Below, one piece after another: positions 6,543 through 14,767 of a stretch of 19,902 bases of DNA. The notes beneath the pieces were generated by a model. It was not told the DNA's origin. It saw only the letters and a program-made list of their open reading frames with translations, and did no database searches. This DNA comes from JALRAP01 sp046340555 (GTDB taxonomy: Bacteria; Bacteroidota; Bacteroidia; AKYH767-A; OLB10), in assembly GCA_046340555.1 (NCBI GenBank), contig JBKDSL010000223.1:1-19902 (forward strand), read 5' to 3'. The first letter of the stretch is position 1. Every line of letters starts with the position of its first letter. The position numbers were made by a program, and so were the translations under genes.

Positions 6543-7094
6543 TCAAAAATGAAAGGTTACTTTCATCATGCCCGCGTTGATGGCATACAACACAAAGCCT
6601 GTTCCAAGAATTATAACTCCCACCAACAATTTCAGCATGTCGGAGTTGAACTTCCTGAAATAAATATCATCCATCATCTGGTCGATATTGGTCAGGATAT
6701 GTTCTAATCGGCTGATGGCGGTTTCGCCTTTCACAATGTAGTCGAACGCACCGTTTTTGATGCATTCCGCCGCAATAGATAATTTGTCCTGTCCGCTTAA
6801 CATCACCACTTGTGCCAAGGGTAGTTCGGACTTTATTTTCTTCAGGATTTCGATTCCATTCGCCGCTCCTGCTGCTTCCCCATCAAGATGAAAATCCAAG
6901 AACACAACCTCTGGTTTTAGTCCGATTTGCTTCAAAGCCGCCTCTCCGTTCGAAAAACGATGCACTTCAATAGAAAACCGCTCTTTGATGAAATCAGCAA
7001 GCATTTCCAATTGCATCGGATCGTCGTCAATCAGGAAAACTACCCGGGTCCGCTTGGTTGATACAGGTAGTTGGTGGGCATGCATGTGAATCAT
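6543..7094 (-). CDS. Receiver-domain response regulator with C-terminal membrane anchor
   Basis: Residues 17-140 form a CheY-like receiver domain: acidic pocket IDDD (22-25), phospho-acceptor Asp67 in VVFLDFHLD, Ser100 in VMLSGQD (the Thr/Ser switch position) and Lys122 in YIVKGE. The b3-a3 loop holds a small Gly/Ala-rich insertion (GEAAGAANG). No DNA-binding or enzymatic output domain follows. Instead a short linker leads to a hydrophobic segment (about 154-172, LKLLVGVIILGTGFVLYAI) and an 11-residue tail, so the receiver should be tail-anchored to the inner membrane on its cytoplasmic face. ATG at 7094 is used here; Met4 (7085) has AAGGA about nine bases upstream and is an alternative. No sensor kinase is encoded in the window. 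The receiver call is firm; tail anchoring is a prediction. Confidence 0.88.
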   Translation of the reverse strand: MIHMHAHQLPVSTKRTRVVFLIDDDPMQLEMLADFIKERFSIEVHRFSNGEAALKQIGLKPEVVFLDFHLDGEAAGAANGIEILKKIKSELPLAQVVMLSGQDKLSIAAECIKNGAFDYIVKGETAISRLEHILTNIDQMMDDIYFRKFNSDMLKLLVGVIILGTGFVLYAINAGMMKVTFHF

Positions 7095-7394
7095 TCCTTA
7101 CTTTTTTCGTAAATATATTTTAAAGTTGATGGTTTTCGAATCACTTCGTTTAGAATTCACTTTTTAGTCTTCAAGAGCCATTTTTCAAAATCCTAGTAAT
7201 CTTCAACGAAGTTGGTAATTTCAGTTGACAGGTGATTCCATTTGAAATCGCGATTAAAGCGGTCGACACAAATTGAATATTGCTGAACTAAGTTGTCCTT
7301 GGTGCTAATTATTGCGCTGAATTTCATAGCTATCCGAGCCGTTAGAGATTATCGGTTGGGTCCTTAGTTACGAGTGGGTATCTTCTTTAAATTA
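7095..7394. other. Intergenic region upstream of the receiver gene
   Basis: This 300-bp stretch separates two same-strand genes. Near the receiver start it holds a partial promoter match on the minus strand, TATATTTA (7117-7110) with TTCG (7140-7137) 19 bases further upstream: 7 of 8 and 3 of 4 consensus positions. No clear terminator for the thioredoxin-like gene ending at 7395 and no coding region was seen. Confidence 0.35.
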
Positions 7395-8171
7395 TTAATG
7401 CTTAACCGTTAGGTTCCGATAGTAATCGTTTGTTCCATTGCTCAATCGTACCAAATACATGGCTGATGGTAATTCAGATGTTGCGATAGGTATGTCGTTG
7501 GAACCAGTTTGGAGTATACCATTGAATATGGTCTTCACCATTTGTCCTTGTAAGTCGAATAGCGTGATGCTTATATCGGATTGTTTTTTTAGATTAATGT
7601 TGGCAATAGCTGAGTTGGAGGTCGGGTTAGGATACAAGGTTAGTTCCAACTCCATTTCGTTTTCTTCAATGGTTGTAGCCAAAAGTGCCGAGCTTATCGC
7701 GTTCTGCATGCTAGTTTGGTTGAACGAGTTATTGGCATTGTAGAAAACAGTATGGTTAGGGCCACCCAATACAACAACTTTAGGCATACCGGTCGATCCG
7801 TAATCCAACATGTTTATGGCAGCGTTGGAGAAACGAAGTGACCAGGCGCTTTGAGTAACACCGATGCTGTTGCACCAAGAATTGATTGTATTACATGTCG
7901 AAGTGCCGTAATCATCGGCCACATACAGGAAAACCCGATTTGGATTTGAGGTTTGATAGTTTTGAACCGTGTTGTAGGCCATGGTGGTTGTATTTTCACA
8001 AGCTCCGCAAGGCATCACCAATACCAGTACGATTACTTTACCCGCATCCAATTCGGCAAACAGGTTGTGGCTATTGCCAGAGCAATCGTTGCAAACGAAA
8101 TTGGTTGCCGTTTGGGCATTTGCAATGGCTGTGCCTAAAAATAGCACGCAGGAGATGAGCAGAGTTTTCAT
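7395..8171 (-). CDS. T9SS-exported thioredoxin-like protein
   Basis: A 258-residue secreted protein. Residues 1-20 are a clear signal peptide ending ANAQ. Residues 21-165 look like a thioredoxin/TlpA-type fold: hydrophobic strand KVIVLVLVMP, the active-site-like CGAC at 55-58, and Gly-Met-Pro (128-130) at the position of the conserved cis-proline. Four further cysteines (27, 30, 93, 100) could form extra disulfides. From about 173 to the end is a T9SS type A C-terminal sorting domain (YPNPTSN … ITLFDLQGQMV … MYLVRLSNG), which directs export across the outer membrane and surface attachment or release. A redox role outside the cell is plausible, but CxxC proteins of this kind can also be purely structural. 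It lies about 270 bases beyond the end of another T9SS cargo gene, with a terminator between. Confidence 0.85.
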   Translation of the reverse strand: MKTLLISCVLFLGTAIANAQTATNFVCNDCSGNSHNLFAELDAGKVIVLVLVMPCGACENTTTMAYNTVQNYQTSNPNRVFLYVADDYGTSTCNTINSWCNSIGVTQSAWSLRFSNAAINMLDYGSTGMPKVVVLGGPNHTVFYNANNSFNQTSMQNAISSALLATTIEENEMELELTLYPNPTSNSAIANINLKKQSDISITLFDLQGQMVKTIFNGILQTGSNDIPIATSELPSAMYLVRLSNGTNDYYRNLTVKH

Positions 8172-8374
8172 ATATAAAACAAGATTTGATTGCTAATTTA
8201 GCACTATCCTTTTACTTTATCAAGTTTATTCAATATACGGCTCTATGGAGTTTTAACTGAAAGGTTGAAAATGGAGGTTTTTGCCTTAGCTCTAAAAATT
8301 ATTATCACGCTTCTTTTATGTTTTAATTTCAATATTCAATAGCGTAGAGTGTTCATTTTTAATTCAAACAAAAA

Positions 8375-8396
8375 CAGGGCGGCTCTCGCCACCCTG
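8375..8396 (-). terminator. Intrinsic terminator of the Ig-repeat protein gene
   Basis: CAGGG (8375-8379) pairs with CCCTG (8392-8396), then after one mismatch GGC with GCC, around a TCTC loop. On the minus strand the hairpin is followed by TTTTTGTTT, a good U-tract. It stands 47 bases after the stop of the 701-residue protein. Confidence 0.75.
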
Positions 8397-8405
8397 CTGT
8401 TGATC

Positions 8406-8423
8406 TCGCGACTTTCTTCGCGA
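8406..8423. repeat. Short inverted repeat TCGCGA before the terminator
   Basis: TCGCGA at 8406-8411 is repeated at 8418-8423 with a 6-base spacer. The motif is self-complementary, so it forms a perfect 6-bp hairpin in the 3' untranslated region of the Ig-repeat gene, nine bases from the terminator stem. It may add to 3'-end stability. Confidence 0.5.
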
Positions 8424-8442
8424 ATGTTCGGACACCGTGTGC

Positions 8443-10548
8443 CTATTCACGGACTATCCTGATTACCTTGTTGGTTTCGCGACCTTTGATGTTTGCGAAG
8501 TATATGCCCGGAACCAGTCCTTCGATTCGAACACTGCCATCTTCAGAAACAGTTCTTTCAAATGGTATGGCTACTCCAATCATGTTATAGATTTCGATTT
8601 GCAAATCTTCCGATTCCTCTCCTTGCAAGGCGATGTTGAAACCATCTTTCGATGGGTTGGGGTAAACGGTTGCATTATTTGAATTTCCGTTGTCACTCAG
8701 TTTGCAAGCAGCTGTCACATCAATGGCATCCGACAAACGGGTGCAGCCTTTCTGATCAGTAACCTGAACACGATACTTGCCGCTGCTATTAACCGTAACA
8801 GAGGTAGTGTTTGAGCTTGGGATGTTGTTGTTGAATTTCTTCCAAACATAATTGACATTCGGAATGGTATTCGATTGTAAGGTTACATTGCCGCCTGGAC
8901 AGAATGTGGTGGGGCCTGTTGCAGTAATCACTGGTTTCGATGGCGTGAAATAAACCTGCACAGAATCGGATGTGCGGCTGCAGCCATTCAAATCAGTGAT
9001 GGTTACTTTAAAGAAACCTTCACCACTTGTGAACAAGGAAGATGCTGTTGCTCCCCCGATATTTCGTCCTGATTTTTTCCATTGGTAAGCCACATCGTGG
9101 ATGATATTCGAATTGATCTTCACACCGCTTCCTTGACAAACCGCCAAGCTGCCTGACGCTGTGATTACAGGAATCTGCGGGGTAACGGTTACTTCAATTG
9201 GTAAGGAAGTATTGCTACATCCGTTCGCATTGGTGGCAGTCACTGTGTATTTGCCTGCTCCCCTCGCCGTGTAACTGCTTCCTATTGCTCCTATTATCGC
9301 ATTTCCATAGGTGCGCCATTGGTATGTCAATCCCGCAACCGGAGATGTGCTCAATGTCACAGTGCTGTTGTTGCATAACACGGTGCTGCCATTGGCCATA
9401 ACAGTTGGCGTGGTTGGACCACCATACACATGAAAGGTGTCTGATTCCGATAAGCATCCATTACCATTGATGTAAGATACGTAGTAACGAGCCGGTGAAT
9501 TGATCACGATGGATGTGCCTGTTGCACTGGAAATGGTGATGCCGTATCTGCGCCATGAATAGCTCATGCCAACCATCGGATTGGTGTACAATGTCATAGT
9601 ATCCCCCAGGCAACCTTGGTTTCCACCTATGCTATTTACAACTGGTGTTGGTGGTAGGCTGTTGAATGTGAGCGTGGTGATTGCATTGTTGCTACAGCCT
9701 GTTCCTAAGGAATAGGTTGCAGTATAGTTGCCAGATGCAAGCGCATTTATTGTTTGAGAGGTTTCACCGGTACTCCAAGTGATGTTGCTGGATTGCGAAG
9801 CGGTGAGCCGGATGGTATCACCCACACAAGCAGTAGTGCTTCGGTCGGTGGTCACCGTTACTTGCTGGATACCGCCCTCGGTCTTGGCATCCGCGTAAGC
9901 GGACAGGCACATTGTGGATTCCACAGATAGTGCAGTCAATGAATCGCAAGGGGTGATGGTAAGTCCACTTATAGTCCATTGTCCGGTGTTGTTGGCATTC
10001 GTAAAACCAATCTTGTTGAGGGTTGCACCGTTTCTTGTATATAATGTGACTCCAGCGCTGTTACCTGATGTACCGCTCACCACTCCAGTTGCGCTGAAGT
10101 TTGTTCCGGTGATGACGGGTTTGCTTGATTGGTTACTTGATCCTACGCAAATGAAGATTGGATCCGATTCGGTTTTGCCAGATACGGTTTGTGTAACGGC
10201 ATAAGTGCCATTTGTTAGACAGTTGTTAGCACCTGCAGTACATGCATTACTGCCATTGCATTTCCAAATCCAACTTCCATCGGTATTAACCGTAATGGTT
10301 CCTGCATTGAAGATCGATCCTGCGTTTGGTGTAAGTTGGGTGCCGCTATAGCTGTACACTTTGATTACAGCACCTGCTACGGCACTTCCAGGATCACCGT
10401 AGAATCCTTTGCGGGGCGTACATTCGTTGGATAGGCCGGCATTAATCATTGGCGACTTCTCTGCAGAAGCTTCAAATGGAGTTGAGCTTAGGGCTGTTAC
10501 AATTAACAGGATAAGGAATGGGATGGGGGAGTAGTCGTGTTTGAACAT
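8443..10548 (-). CDS. T9SS-exported protein with tandem Ig-like/PKD-like repeats
   Basis: A 701-residue secreted protein. Residues 1-29 form a signal peptide (…FLILLIVTALSSTPFEASA). The N-terminal third (about 44-222) looks like one or two divergent Ig-like domains. Then come five Ig-like repeats (about 228-297, 301-377, 380-457, 459-536, 538-613) of the kind common in Bacteroidota gliding and adhesion proteins. The last four each carry a Cys pair 52 residues apart (313/365, 392/444, 471/523, 550/602), so the unit is exactly 79 residues. The first pair (241/285) is shorter. Residues 624-701 are a T9SS type A sorting domain (VYPNPSKDGFNI … IEIYNMIG … GIYFANIKG). It probably forms a rigid surface stalk or adhesin; no catalytic domain was seen, so the ligand is unknown. 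A terminator follows at 8375-8396. Confidence 0.88.
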   Translation of the reverse strand: MFKHDYSPIPFLILLIVTALSSTPFEASAEKSPMINAGLSNECTPRKGFYGDPGSAVAGAVIKVYSYSGTQLTPNAGSIFNAGTITVNTDGSWIWKCNGSNACTAGANNCLTNGTYAVTQTVSGKTESDPIFICVGSSNQSSKPVITGTNFSATGVVSGTSGNSAGVTLYTRNGATLNKIGFTNANNTGQWTISGLTITPCDSLTALSVESTMCLSAYADAKTEGGIQQVTVTTDRSTTACVGDTIRLTASQSSNITWSTGETSQTINALASGNYTATYSLGTGCSNNAITTLTFNSLPPTPVVNSIGGNQGCLGDTMTLYTNPMVGMSYSWRRYGITISSATGTSIVINSPARYYVSYINGNGCLSESDTFHVYGGPTTPTVMANGSTVLCNNSTVTLSTSPVAGLTYQWRTYGNAIIGAIGSSYTARGAGKYTVTATNANGCSNTSLPIEVTVTPQIPVITASGSLAVCQGSGVKINSNIIHDVAYQWKKSGRNIGGATASSLFTSGEGFFKVTITDLNGCSRTSDSVQVYFTPSKPVITATGPTTFCPGGNVTLQSNTIPNVNYVWKKFNNNIPSSNTTSVTVNSSGKYRVQVTDQKGCTRLSDAIDVTAACKLSDNGNSNNATVYPNPSKDGFNIALQGEESEDLQIEIYNMIGVAIPFERTVSEDGSVRIEGLVPGIYFANIKGRETNKVIRIVRE

Positions 10549-10889
10549 GGTAGTTGTTGTTTGATGGGGTCAAGTTAGCTTCCATCGCAGCCATGCAATC
10601 CTTTTTTAGCACCAATTCCTTGCTTGGATAGATTTTGTAATTCCTGGAGAAAAATGTTCATGATTTTTGTCATGTCGCACTCTCAAAATCACTTATTAAT
10701 TGATTCTGTTTTGAAAAAATAAAAAGTGGAAATTCCCTTAAAATCCCAGAATACTCCAGATTTATGACATAAAAGTCGAAAATCTTACAAATGCAATCAG
10801 TATGTTTTCAATCTGTTGGTTCCTACTTATCCTTAATTTAGGTGAACTAAACCCGTGGTTTGTGATTTTTTCCGTAACATGCCCGAGGA
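10549..10889. other. AT-rich intergenic region
   Basis: The 341-bp gap upstream of the Ig-repeat gene contains no coding region that I can support. It holds a small inverted repeat, CATGA (10659-10663) and TCATG (10670-10674) around TTTTTG, about 110-130 bases before the start codon; a regulator site is possible but the arms are short. No consensus TAnnTTTG box was found for the minus-strand gene, and no terminator for the gene ending at 10890. Confidence 0.4.
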
Positions 10890-11609
10890 TCAACGTTTTA
10901 ATTCTAAGCAATTGGGGTATCGTTTTTTGAATTTGAAAAAGGCCTTCCTTTGAAGCTTGGACGGGTCTCCGATTTTCACAAATGGTCCAAATGATTTTGA
11001 TACGGTGAACACCGGTTTGCCTGTGGCATGGTCTACCATGCTGATGCGGATCGTTTTGATAGGGTAAAAATCAAGTACTACAATTTCCGGATGGGGTCTT
11101 GGCGTTATACCGAAAATTTCTTCTATCAGCATAGGCTCGCGAGAAACCATTTGTTCGGTTTCTATTGGTACAGCTTGTCCTTTTTTATAATCGACAATCA
11201 AAGTGTATCTGACGTTTGCGGATTTTGCAAATGCCTGTAAATTCTTTTTTCTACCCCAAAACGCCTGTTTCATATAGGTGCTTGTTGATTTGATGTCATT
11301 TACCAAACCCATAATGGAATCAATATCAGAATGACTGAATAAAACATACTGAATAGGGCAGGAGTCGTTTTTCGCCGTTAAAAAAGCTTCCAATGCAATC
11401 TTGAGAGCATCCGATCCAACGCCCCCCGAAATGGTCATCCGATCGGTATCGTTCATTGTAACAAACCCTTGGAATTCGATTTTGGTTGGCGAGGCTATCT
11501 TACCAGAAACAGGCTTAGTAATAACCGAGGAAATCAGTATTATGAGGAATGTCGCCCATGTTATATTTTTAAACTGAAAAAAAGTGTTCAACCGGTGGTT
11601 AGTAATCAT
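10890..11609 (-). CDS. Hypothetical exported or membrane-anchored protein
   Basis: A 239-residue protein that I do not recognise. A hydrophobic stretch at about 17-31 (ITWATFLIILISSVI) preceded by a basic N-terminus indicates a signal peptide or signal anchor, so the rest should lie in the periplasm or outside. The body mixes strand-like segments (PIQYVLFSHSDID, RYTLIVDYKKG, EIVVLDFYPIKTIRISMVD) and ends very basic (KLQRKAFFKFKKRYPNCLELKR). There is no lipobox, no T9SS sorting domain and no recognisable catalytic motif. The IVVLDFYP…TIRISMVDHATGKPVF segment looks like two strands around a turn. Neighbours are a T9SS cargo gene on one side and ettA on the other, both with gaps over 300 bases, so context says little. 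It has the length and composition of a real gene. Confidence 0.7.
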   Translation of the reverse strand: MITNHRLNTFFQFKNITWATFLIILISSVITKPVSGKIASPTKIEFQGFVTMNDTDRMTISGGVGSDALKIALEAFLTAKNDSCPIQYVLFSHSDIDSIMGLVNDIKSTSTYMKQAFWGRKKNLQAFAKSANVRYTLIVDYKKGQAVPIETEQMVSREPMLIEEIFGITPRPHPEIVVLDFYPIKTIRISMVDHATGKPVFTVSKSFGPFVKIGDPSKLQRKAFFKFKKRYPNCLELKR

Positions 11610-12070
11610 TGGAGTATGGTTTTTATCCGCTTACGAGAGTCAGACACCACTCCTTGGAAGTTTTTAGCCTTCAATTATAAGTGAATGAGGTGGGTTAGTA
11701 CAATTCTGAGTTGTACGGATGGTTTCTTCTTGTAAATATATACATTATCTCATGGAAATGCGTTTTCCTGTTGATTCCTAATTGTCTGACCAATCATCGG
11801 CTTTGAGATTTTTTTCAGCAAGAATTGCAGGATTTTTAAATCAATCAATTGAGGCTTGGATGTTGATGCTTGCATCGAATTCAAGTTCAAGTCATGGTGA
11901 TGGTAGCGTCAGGAAATAGGGAATCGTTTCTGTTGATGGAATCATCCTTGGTCAGACTTCAGATCAAATGGAAACAATTATTGTACTCGAGATCCGAGTA
12001 TGTTGCAGTTGAAGCCCTCTTTATCGAAAAAGAAAGCCATCATGATTTAATTGTCCTTGTAGATTGGTGA
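11610..12070. other. Gene-free stretch between the exported protein and ettA
   Basis: In these 461 bases no coding region is convincing; a 66-codon plus-strand frame at 11870-12070 shows no domain-like sequence. The strongest structure is a perfect hairpin, GTACAA (11698-11703) and TTGTAC (11711-11716) with a 7-base loop, about 90-110 bases upstream of the exported-protein start and therefore possibly an operator for it. No clear terminator for ettA was found. Confidence 0.45.
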
Positions 12071-13747
12071 TTAGCGCACCAGGGTCTTGTAACGGATGCG
12101 ATGTGGACCGGTGTCGCCCAAGCGTTTTTTACGGTTCTCTTCATATTCGGAATAGCCACCTTCAAAGTAATACACCTGCGAATCGCCTTCAAAGGCCAGG
12201 ATGTGCGTACAAATACGATCGAGGAACCAACGGTCGTGCGAAATGATAACCGCGCAGCCAGCGAAGTTCTCCAATGCTTCTTCTAAGGCACGCAGCGTGT
12301 TCACATCAATATCGTTGGTAGGCTCATCCAGCAATAATACGTTGGCTTCTGATTTCAAGGTCATCGCCAGGTGCAAGCGGTTTCGCTCTCCGCCCGACAA
12401 CACACCACACTTCTTGCCTTGGTCGGCGCCTGAGAAGTTGAATCGACCTACATAAGCGCGCGAATTCAATGATCGACCACCTAAATCAATATTCTCGTGT
12501 CCGCCAGAGATTACCTCCCAAACCGTTTTTTCGTTATCAATGGCCGCGTGTGTTTGATCCACATAACCGATAGCCACGGTTGAACCGATATTGATTTCAC
12601 CGTTGTCGGGCTGCTCCAGTCCCATCATCATGCGGAATAAAGTTGTCTTACCTGCTCCGTTCGGACCAATGATACCTACAATGCCTGCTGGAGGAAGTTT
12701 GAAGCTCAGGTTTTCGAACAACACACGATCTCCGAAAGATTTTGAAATATTTACCGCTTCAATAACTTCGTTACCCAGTCGCGGTCCGTTCGGAATCCAA
12801 ATTTCCAATTTGTCTTCTTTGGCCTTCACATCCTCATTCATCATCTTCTCGTAAGCAGCCAAACGCGCCTTGCTCTTGGCATGACGGGCTTTTGGTGCCA
12901 TGCGCACCCATTCCAATTCGCGCTGTAATGTTTTCTGGCGCTTGCTCTCCGATTTTTCTTCTTGTGCCAGGCGCTTTGATTTCTGGTCTAGCCAGGATGA
13001 GTAATTGCCCTGCCAAGGAATGCCTTCGCCTCGGTCGAGTTCCAATATCCAACCTGCCACATTATCGAGGAAGTAACGGTCGTGTGTTACGGCAATTACG
13101 GTTCCTTTGTAGCGTTGCAAGTGCTGTTCCAACCAATCCACGGATTCGACATCCAAGTGGTTAGTAGGCTCGTCGAGCAATAGGATTTCAGGTTCTTGCA
13201 GCAGCAAACGGCAAAGCGCCAAACGTCGACGTTCTCCACCCGATAGGTTTTTCACCGGTGTGTCGCCTTCTGGGCAGCGCAGGGCATCCATGGCTACTTC
13301 AATCTTGTTGTCGAGCTCCCATCCACCCATCTGCTCAATTTTCTCCATCAATACACCTTGACGCTCGATGAGCTTGTTCATCTCGTCATCGTCCATCGGT
13401 TCGGAGAATTTGTTGTTGACTTCTTCATACTCTTTCATGACATCCACAATCTCCTGCACAGCCTCCATCACCACCTCTTTGGCGGTTTTGGTATCATCCA
13501 ACTGCGGCTCTTGAGGCAAGTAACCAACGTTGTAACCGGGGGAAAAAACCACATCGCCTTGGAATGATTTTTCGATGCCGGCGATGATCTTCAACAAAGT
13601 TGATTTTCCAGAACCGTTCAGACCCAGGATACCGATCTTGGCGCCGTAATAAAAGGACAGGTATATGTTCTTCAGTACTTGTTTTTGGGGTGGGTAGGTT
13701 TTGCTAACGCCCACCATCGAGAATATGATTTTCTTATCGTCCGACAT
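12071..13747 (-). CDS. ettA: Energy-dependent translational throttle protein EttA (ABC-F)
   Basis: A cytosolic, soluble ABC-F ATPase of 558 residues, the normal EttA length. It binds the ribosomal E-site and in known members gates the first elongation cycle according to ATP/ADP ratio. First nucleotide-binding domain: Walker A GLNGSGKST (42-50), signature LSGGERRR (168-175), Walker B ILLLDEPTNHLD. The inserted Arm segment lies around 95-140. The P-site tRNA-interaction linker (about 245-320) is rich in Lys, Arg and Glu. Second domain: GPNGAGKTT (361-369), a second LSGGERNR and VLLLDEPTNDID. The C-terminal RLGDTGPHRIRYK extension is characteristic of EttA rather than of Uup or antibiotic-resistance ABC-F proteins. 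It is divergent from the prenyltransferase gene, sharing a 72-bp intergenic region. No membrane segments are present, so it is not a transporter. Confidence 0.95.
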   Translation of the reverse strand: MSDDKKIIFSMVGVSKTYPPQKQVLKNIYLSFYYGAKIGILGLNGSGKSTLLKIIAGIEKSFQGDVVFSPGYNVGYLPQEPQLDDTKTAKEVVMEAVQEIVDVMKEYEEVNNKFSEPMDDDEMNKLIERQGVLMEKIEQMGGWELDNKIEVAMDALRCPEGDTPVKNLSGGERRRLALCRLLLQEPEILLLDEPTNHLDVESVDWLEQHLQRYKGTVIAVTHDRYFLDNVAGWILELDRGEGIPWQGNYSSWLDQKSKRLAQEEKSESKRQKTLQRELEWVRMAPKARHAKSKARLAAYEKMMNEDVKAKEDKLEIWIPNGPRLGNEVIEAVNISKSFGDRVLFENLSFKLPPAGIVGIIGPNGAGKTTLFRMMMGLEQPDNGEINIGSTVAIGYVDQTHAAIDNEKTVWEVISGGHENIDLGGRSLNSRAYVGRFNFSGADQGKKCGVLSGGERNRLHLAMTLKSEANVLLLDEPTNDIDVNTLRALEEALENFAGCAVIISHDRWFLDRICTHILAFEGDSQVYYFEGGYSEYEENRKKRLGDTGPHRIRYKTLVR

Positions 13748-13804
13748 TTTTTGTGCTTTAAACAGGTTAGGGACGCGAATTTAATAAAATACCTGCCACC
13801 TCCT

Positions 13805-13812
13805 TACCTTTG
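13805..13812 (+). promoter_or_regulatory. Predicted -7 box for the UbiA-family gene
   Basis: TACCTTTG is a perfect match to TAnnTTTG and lies seven bases before the ATG at 13820. Transcription would start almost at the start codon, giving a nearly leaderless mRNA. Upstream, TTTA at 13780-13783 is a 3 of 4 match to the -33 element with 21 bases between. Confidence 0.55.
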
Positions 13813-13819
13813 CGGTTCT

Positions 13820-14680
13820 ATGCTGCGAACCATATCCAAGTACTTATCCCTCATCAAGTTTAGCCACACGGTGTTTGCCATGCCGTTTGCCGCCATCGGT
13901 TTCGTGGCAGGGCTGCGTAATGTCGATTTCCATGTGGCGCCAACTAAGGCTTTATGGGTGATCTGCTGCATGGTTTTTGCGCGCTCTTCGGCGATGGCAT
14001 TCAATCGCTGGTCTGATCGTAAAATCGATGCCAAGAACGCCCGCACTGCAGGCCGTGAAATACCATCCGGTGCCATTAAAGCCAATTCCGCCTTGTGGTT
14101 TACAATTATTACAGCCTTGGCATTCATGGTTTGTGCGTATCAAATAAACGAGCTTTGTTTTTATCTATCTCCAATTGCGCTGTTGGTTATCCTAGGTTAT
14201 AGCCTCACCAAACGATTTACAGCCTTAAGCCACATTGTTCTTGGGGTCGGCTTGTCGTTGGCCCCTGTTGGGGCTTATTTGGCCGTTACCGGACATTTCG
14301 ATTGGTTGCCTGTGATGATTGGCTTAGCGGTGATCACTTGGGTAGGAGGGTTCGATATCATTTACGCCTTGCAAGACGCCGAATTCGATCGCCAGAATCA
14401 TTTGCATTCCATTCCTGCTGCTCTTGGTATCAAAGGAGCTTTAACGGTTTCGCGGATGCTTCATGTGGGTACTTCGCTTCTGCTGATCATCCCGTTCATG
14501 CTGCACGACTTCGGTTGGATTTATCTGGTGGGTTGGTCGGTTTTCTCCTTGCTATTGATCATGCAGCATCGAATAGCAGGTTCCGGTGACATGAGCCGTA
14601 TCAACCTCGCATTTTTTACCGCAAATGGTATTGCCAGCATGGTTTTCATGGCTTTTGCGGTAGGCGACATGTTGATATAG
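13820..14680 (+). CDS. UbiA-family prenyltransferase (4-hydroxybenzoate polyprenyltransferase-like)
   Basis: An inner-membrane prenyltransferase of 286 residues with about eight to nine hydrophobic helices. The two Asp-rich Mg-diphosphate motifs are present: NRWSDRKID (62-70, N-x3-D-x3-D) and DIIYALQDAEFD (179-190). The short length and NRWSDR…ARTAGREIPSG pattern fit the 'UbiA-like' subgroup that prenylates an aromatic ring in quinone synthesis; in Bacteroidota such a protein may serve as MqnP of the futalosine menaquinone route or a related step, which I cannot decide here. The frame is open back to 13679, inside ettA, but the ATG at 13820 sits correctly behind a -7 box and opens the typical N-terminal IKFSHTVFAMPFA segment, so the longer start is rejected. 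It is followed by an array of short repeats. Confidence 0.88.
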   Translation: MLRTISKYLSLIKFSHTVFAMPFAAIGFVAGLRNVDFHVAPTKALWVICCMVFARSSAMAFNRWSDRKIDAKNARTAGREIPSGAIKANSALWFTIITALAFMVCAYQINELCFYLSPIALLVILGYSLTKRFTALSHIVLGVGLSLAPVGAYLAVTGHFDWLPVMIGLAVITWVGGFDIIYALQDAEFDRQNHLHSIPAALGIKGALTVSRMLHVGTSLLLIIPFMLHDFGWIYLVGWSVFSLLLIMQHRIAGSGDMSRINLAFFTANGIASMVFMAFAVGDMLI

Positions 14681-14681
14681 G

Positions 14682-14763
14682 GTCATTGGTGAATTGGTCA
14701 TTGGTGATTAGTCATTGGTGATTAGTCATTGGTGAATTAGTCATTGGTGAATTGGTCATTGGT
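14682..14763. repeat. Six short direct repeats of GTCATTGGTGA(A)TT
   Basis: GTCATTGGT begins at 14682, 14697, 14711, 14725, 14740 and 14755, so the units are 14 or 15 bp, differing by one A in the GATT/GAATT spacer. The array starts one base after the prenyltransferase stop. A similar sequence in inverse orientation closes the window at 19887-19902. Repeats of this type are common between genes in several bacterial groups; no function is established. Confidence 0.9.
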
Positions 14764-14767
14764 CGCC

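Noticed and set aside
10659..10674. Regulator operator CATGA…TCATG upstream of the Ig-repeat gene
   Set aside because: Arms of five bases in an AT-rich gap are expected by chance and lie far from the start codon; kept only as a note.
11870..12070. Small plus-strand gene of 66 codons before ettA
   Set aside because: Composition is not protein-like, no promoter box precedes it, and it ends almost at the ettA stop by chance.
13679..13819. Longer N-terminus for the UbiA-family protein
   Set aside because: The extra 47 codons lie in antisense of ettA and upstream of the perfect -7 box; the conserved N-terminus begins at the ATG at 13820.
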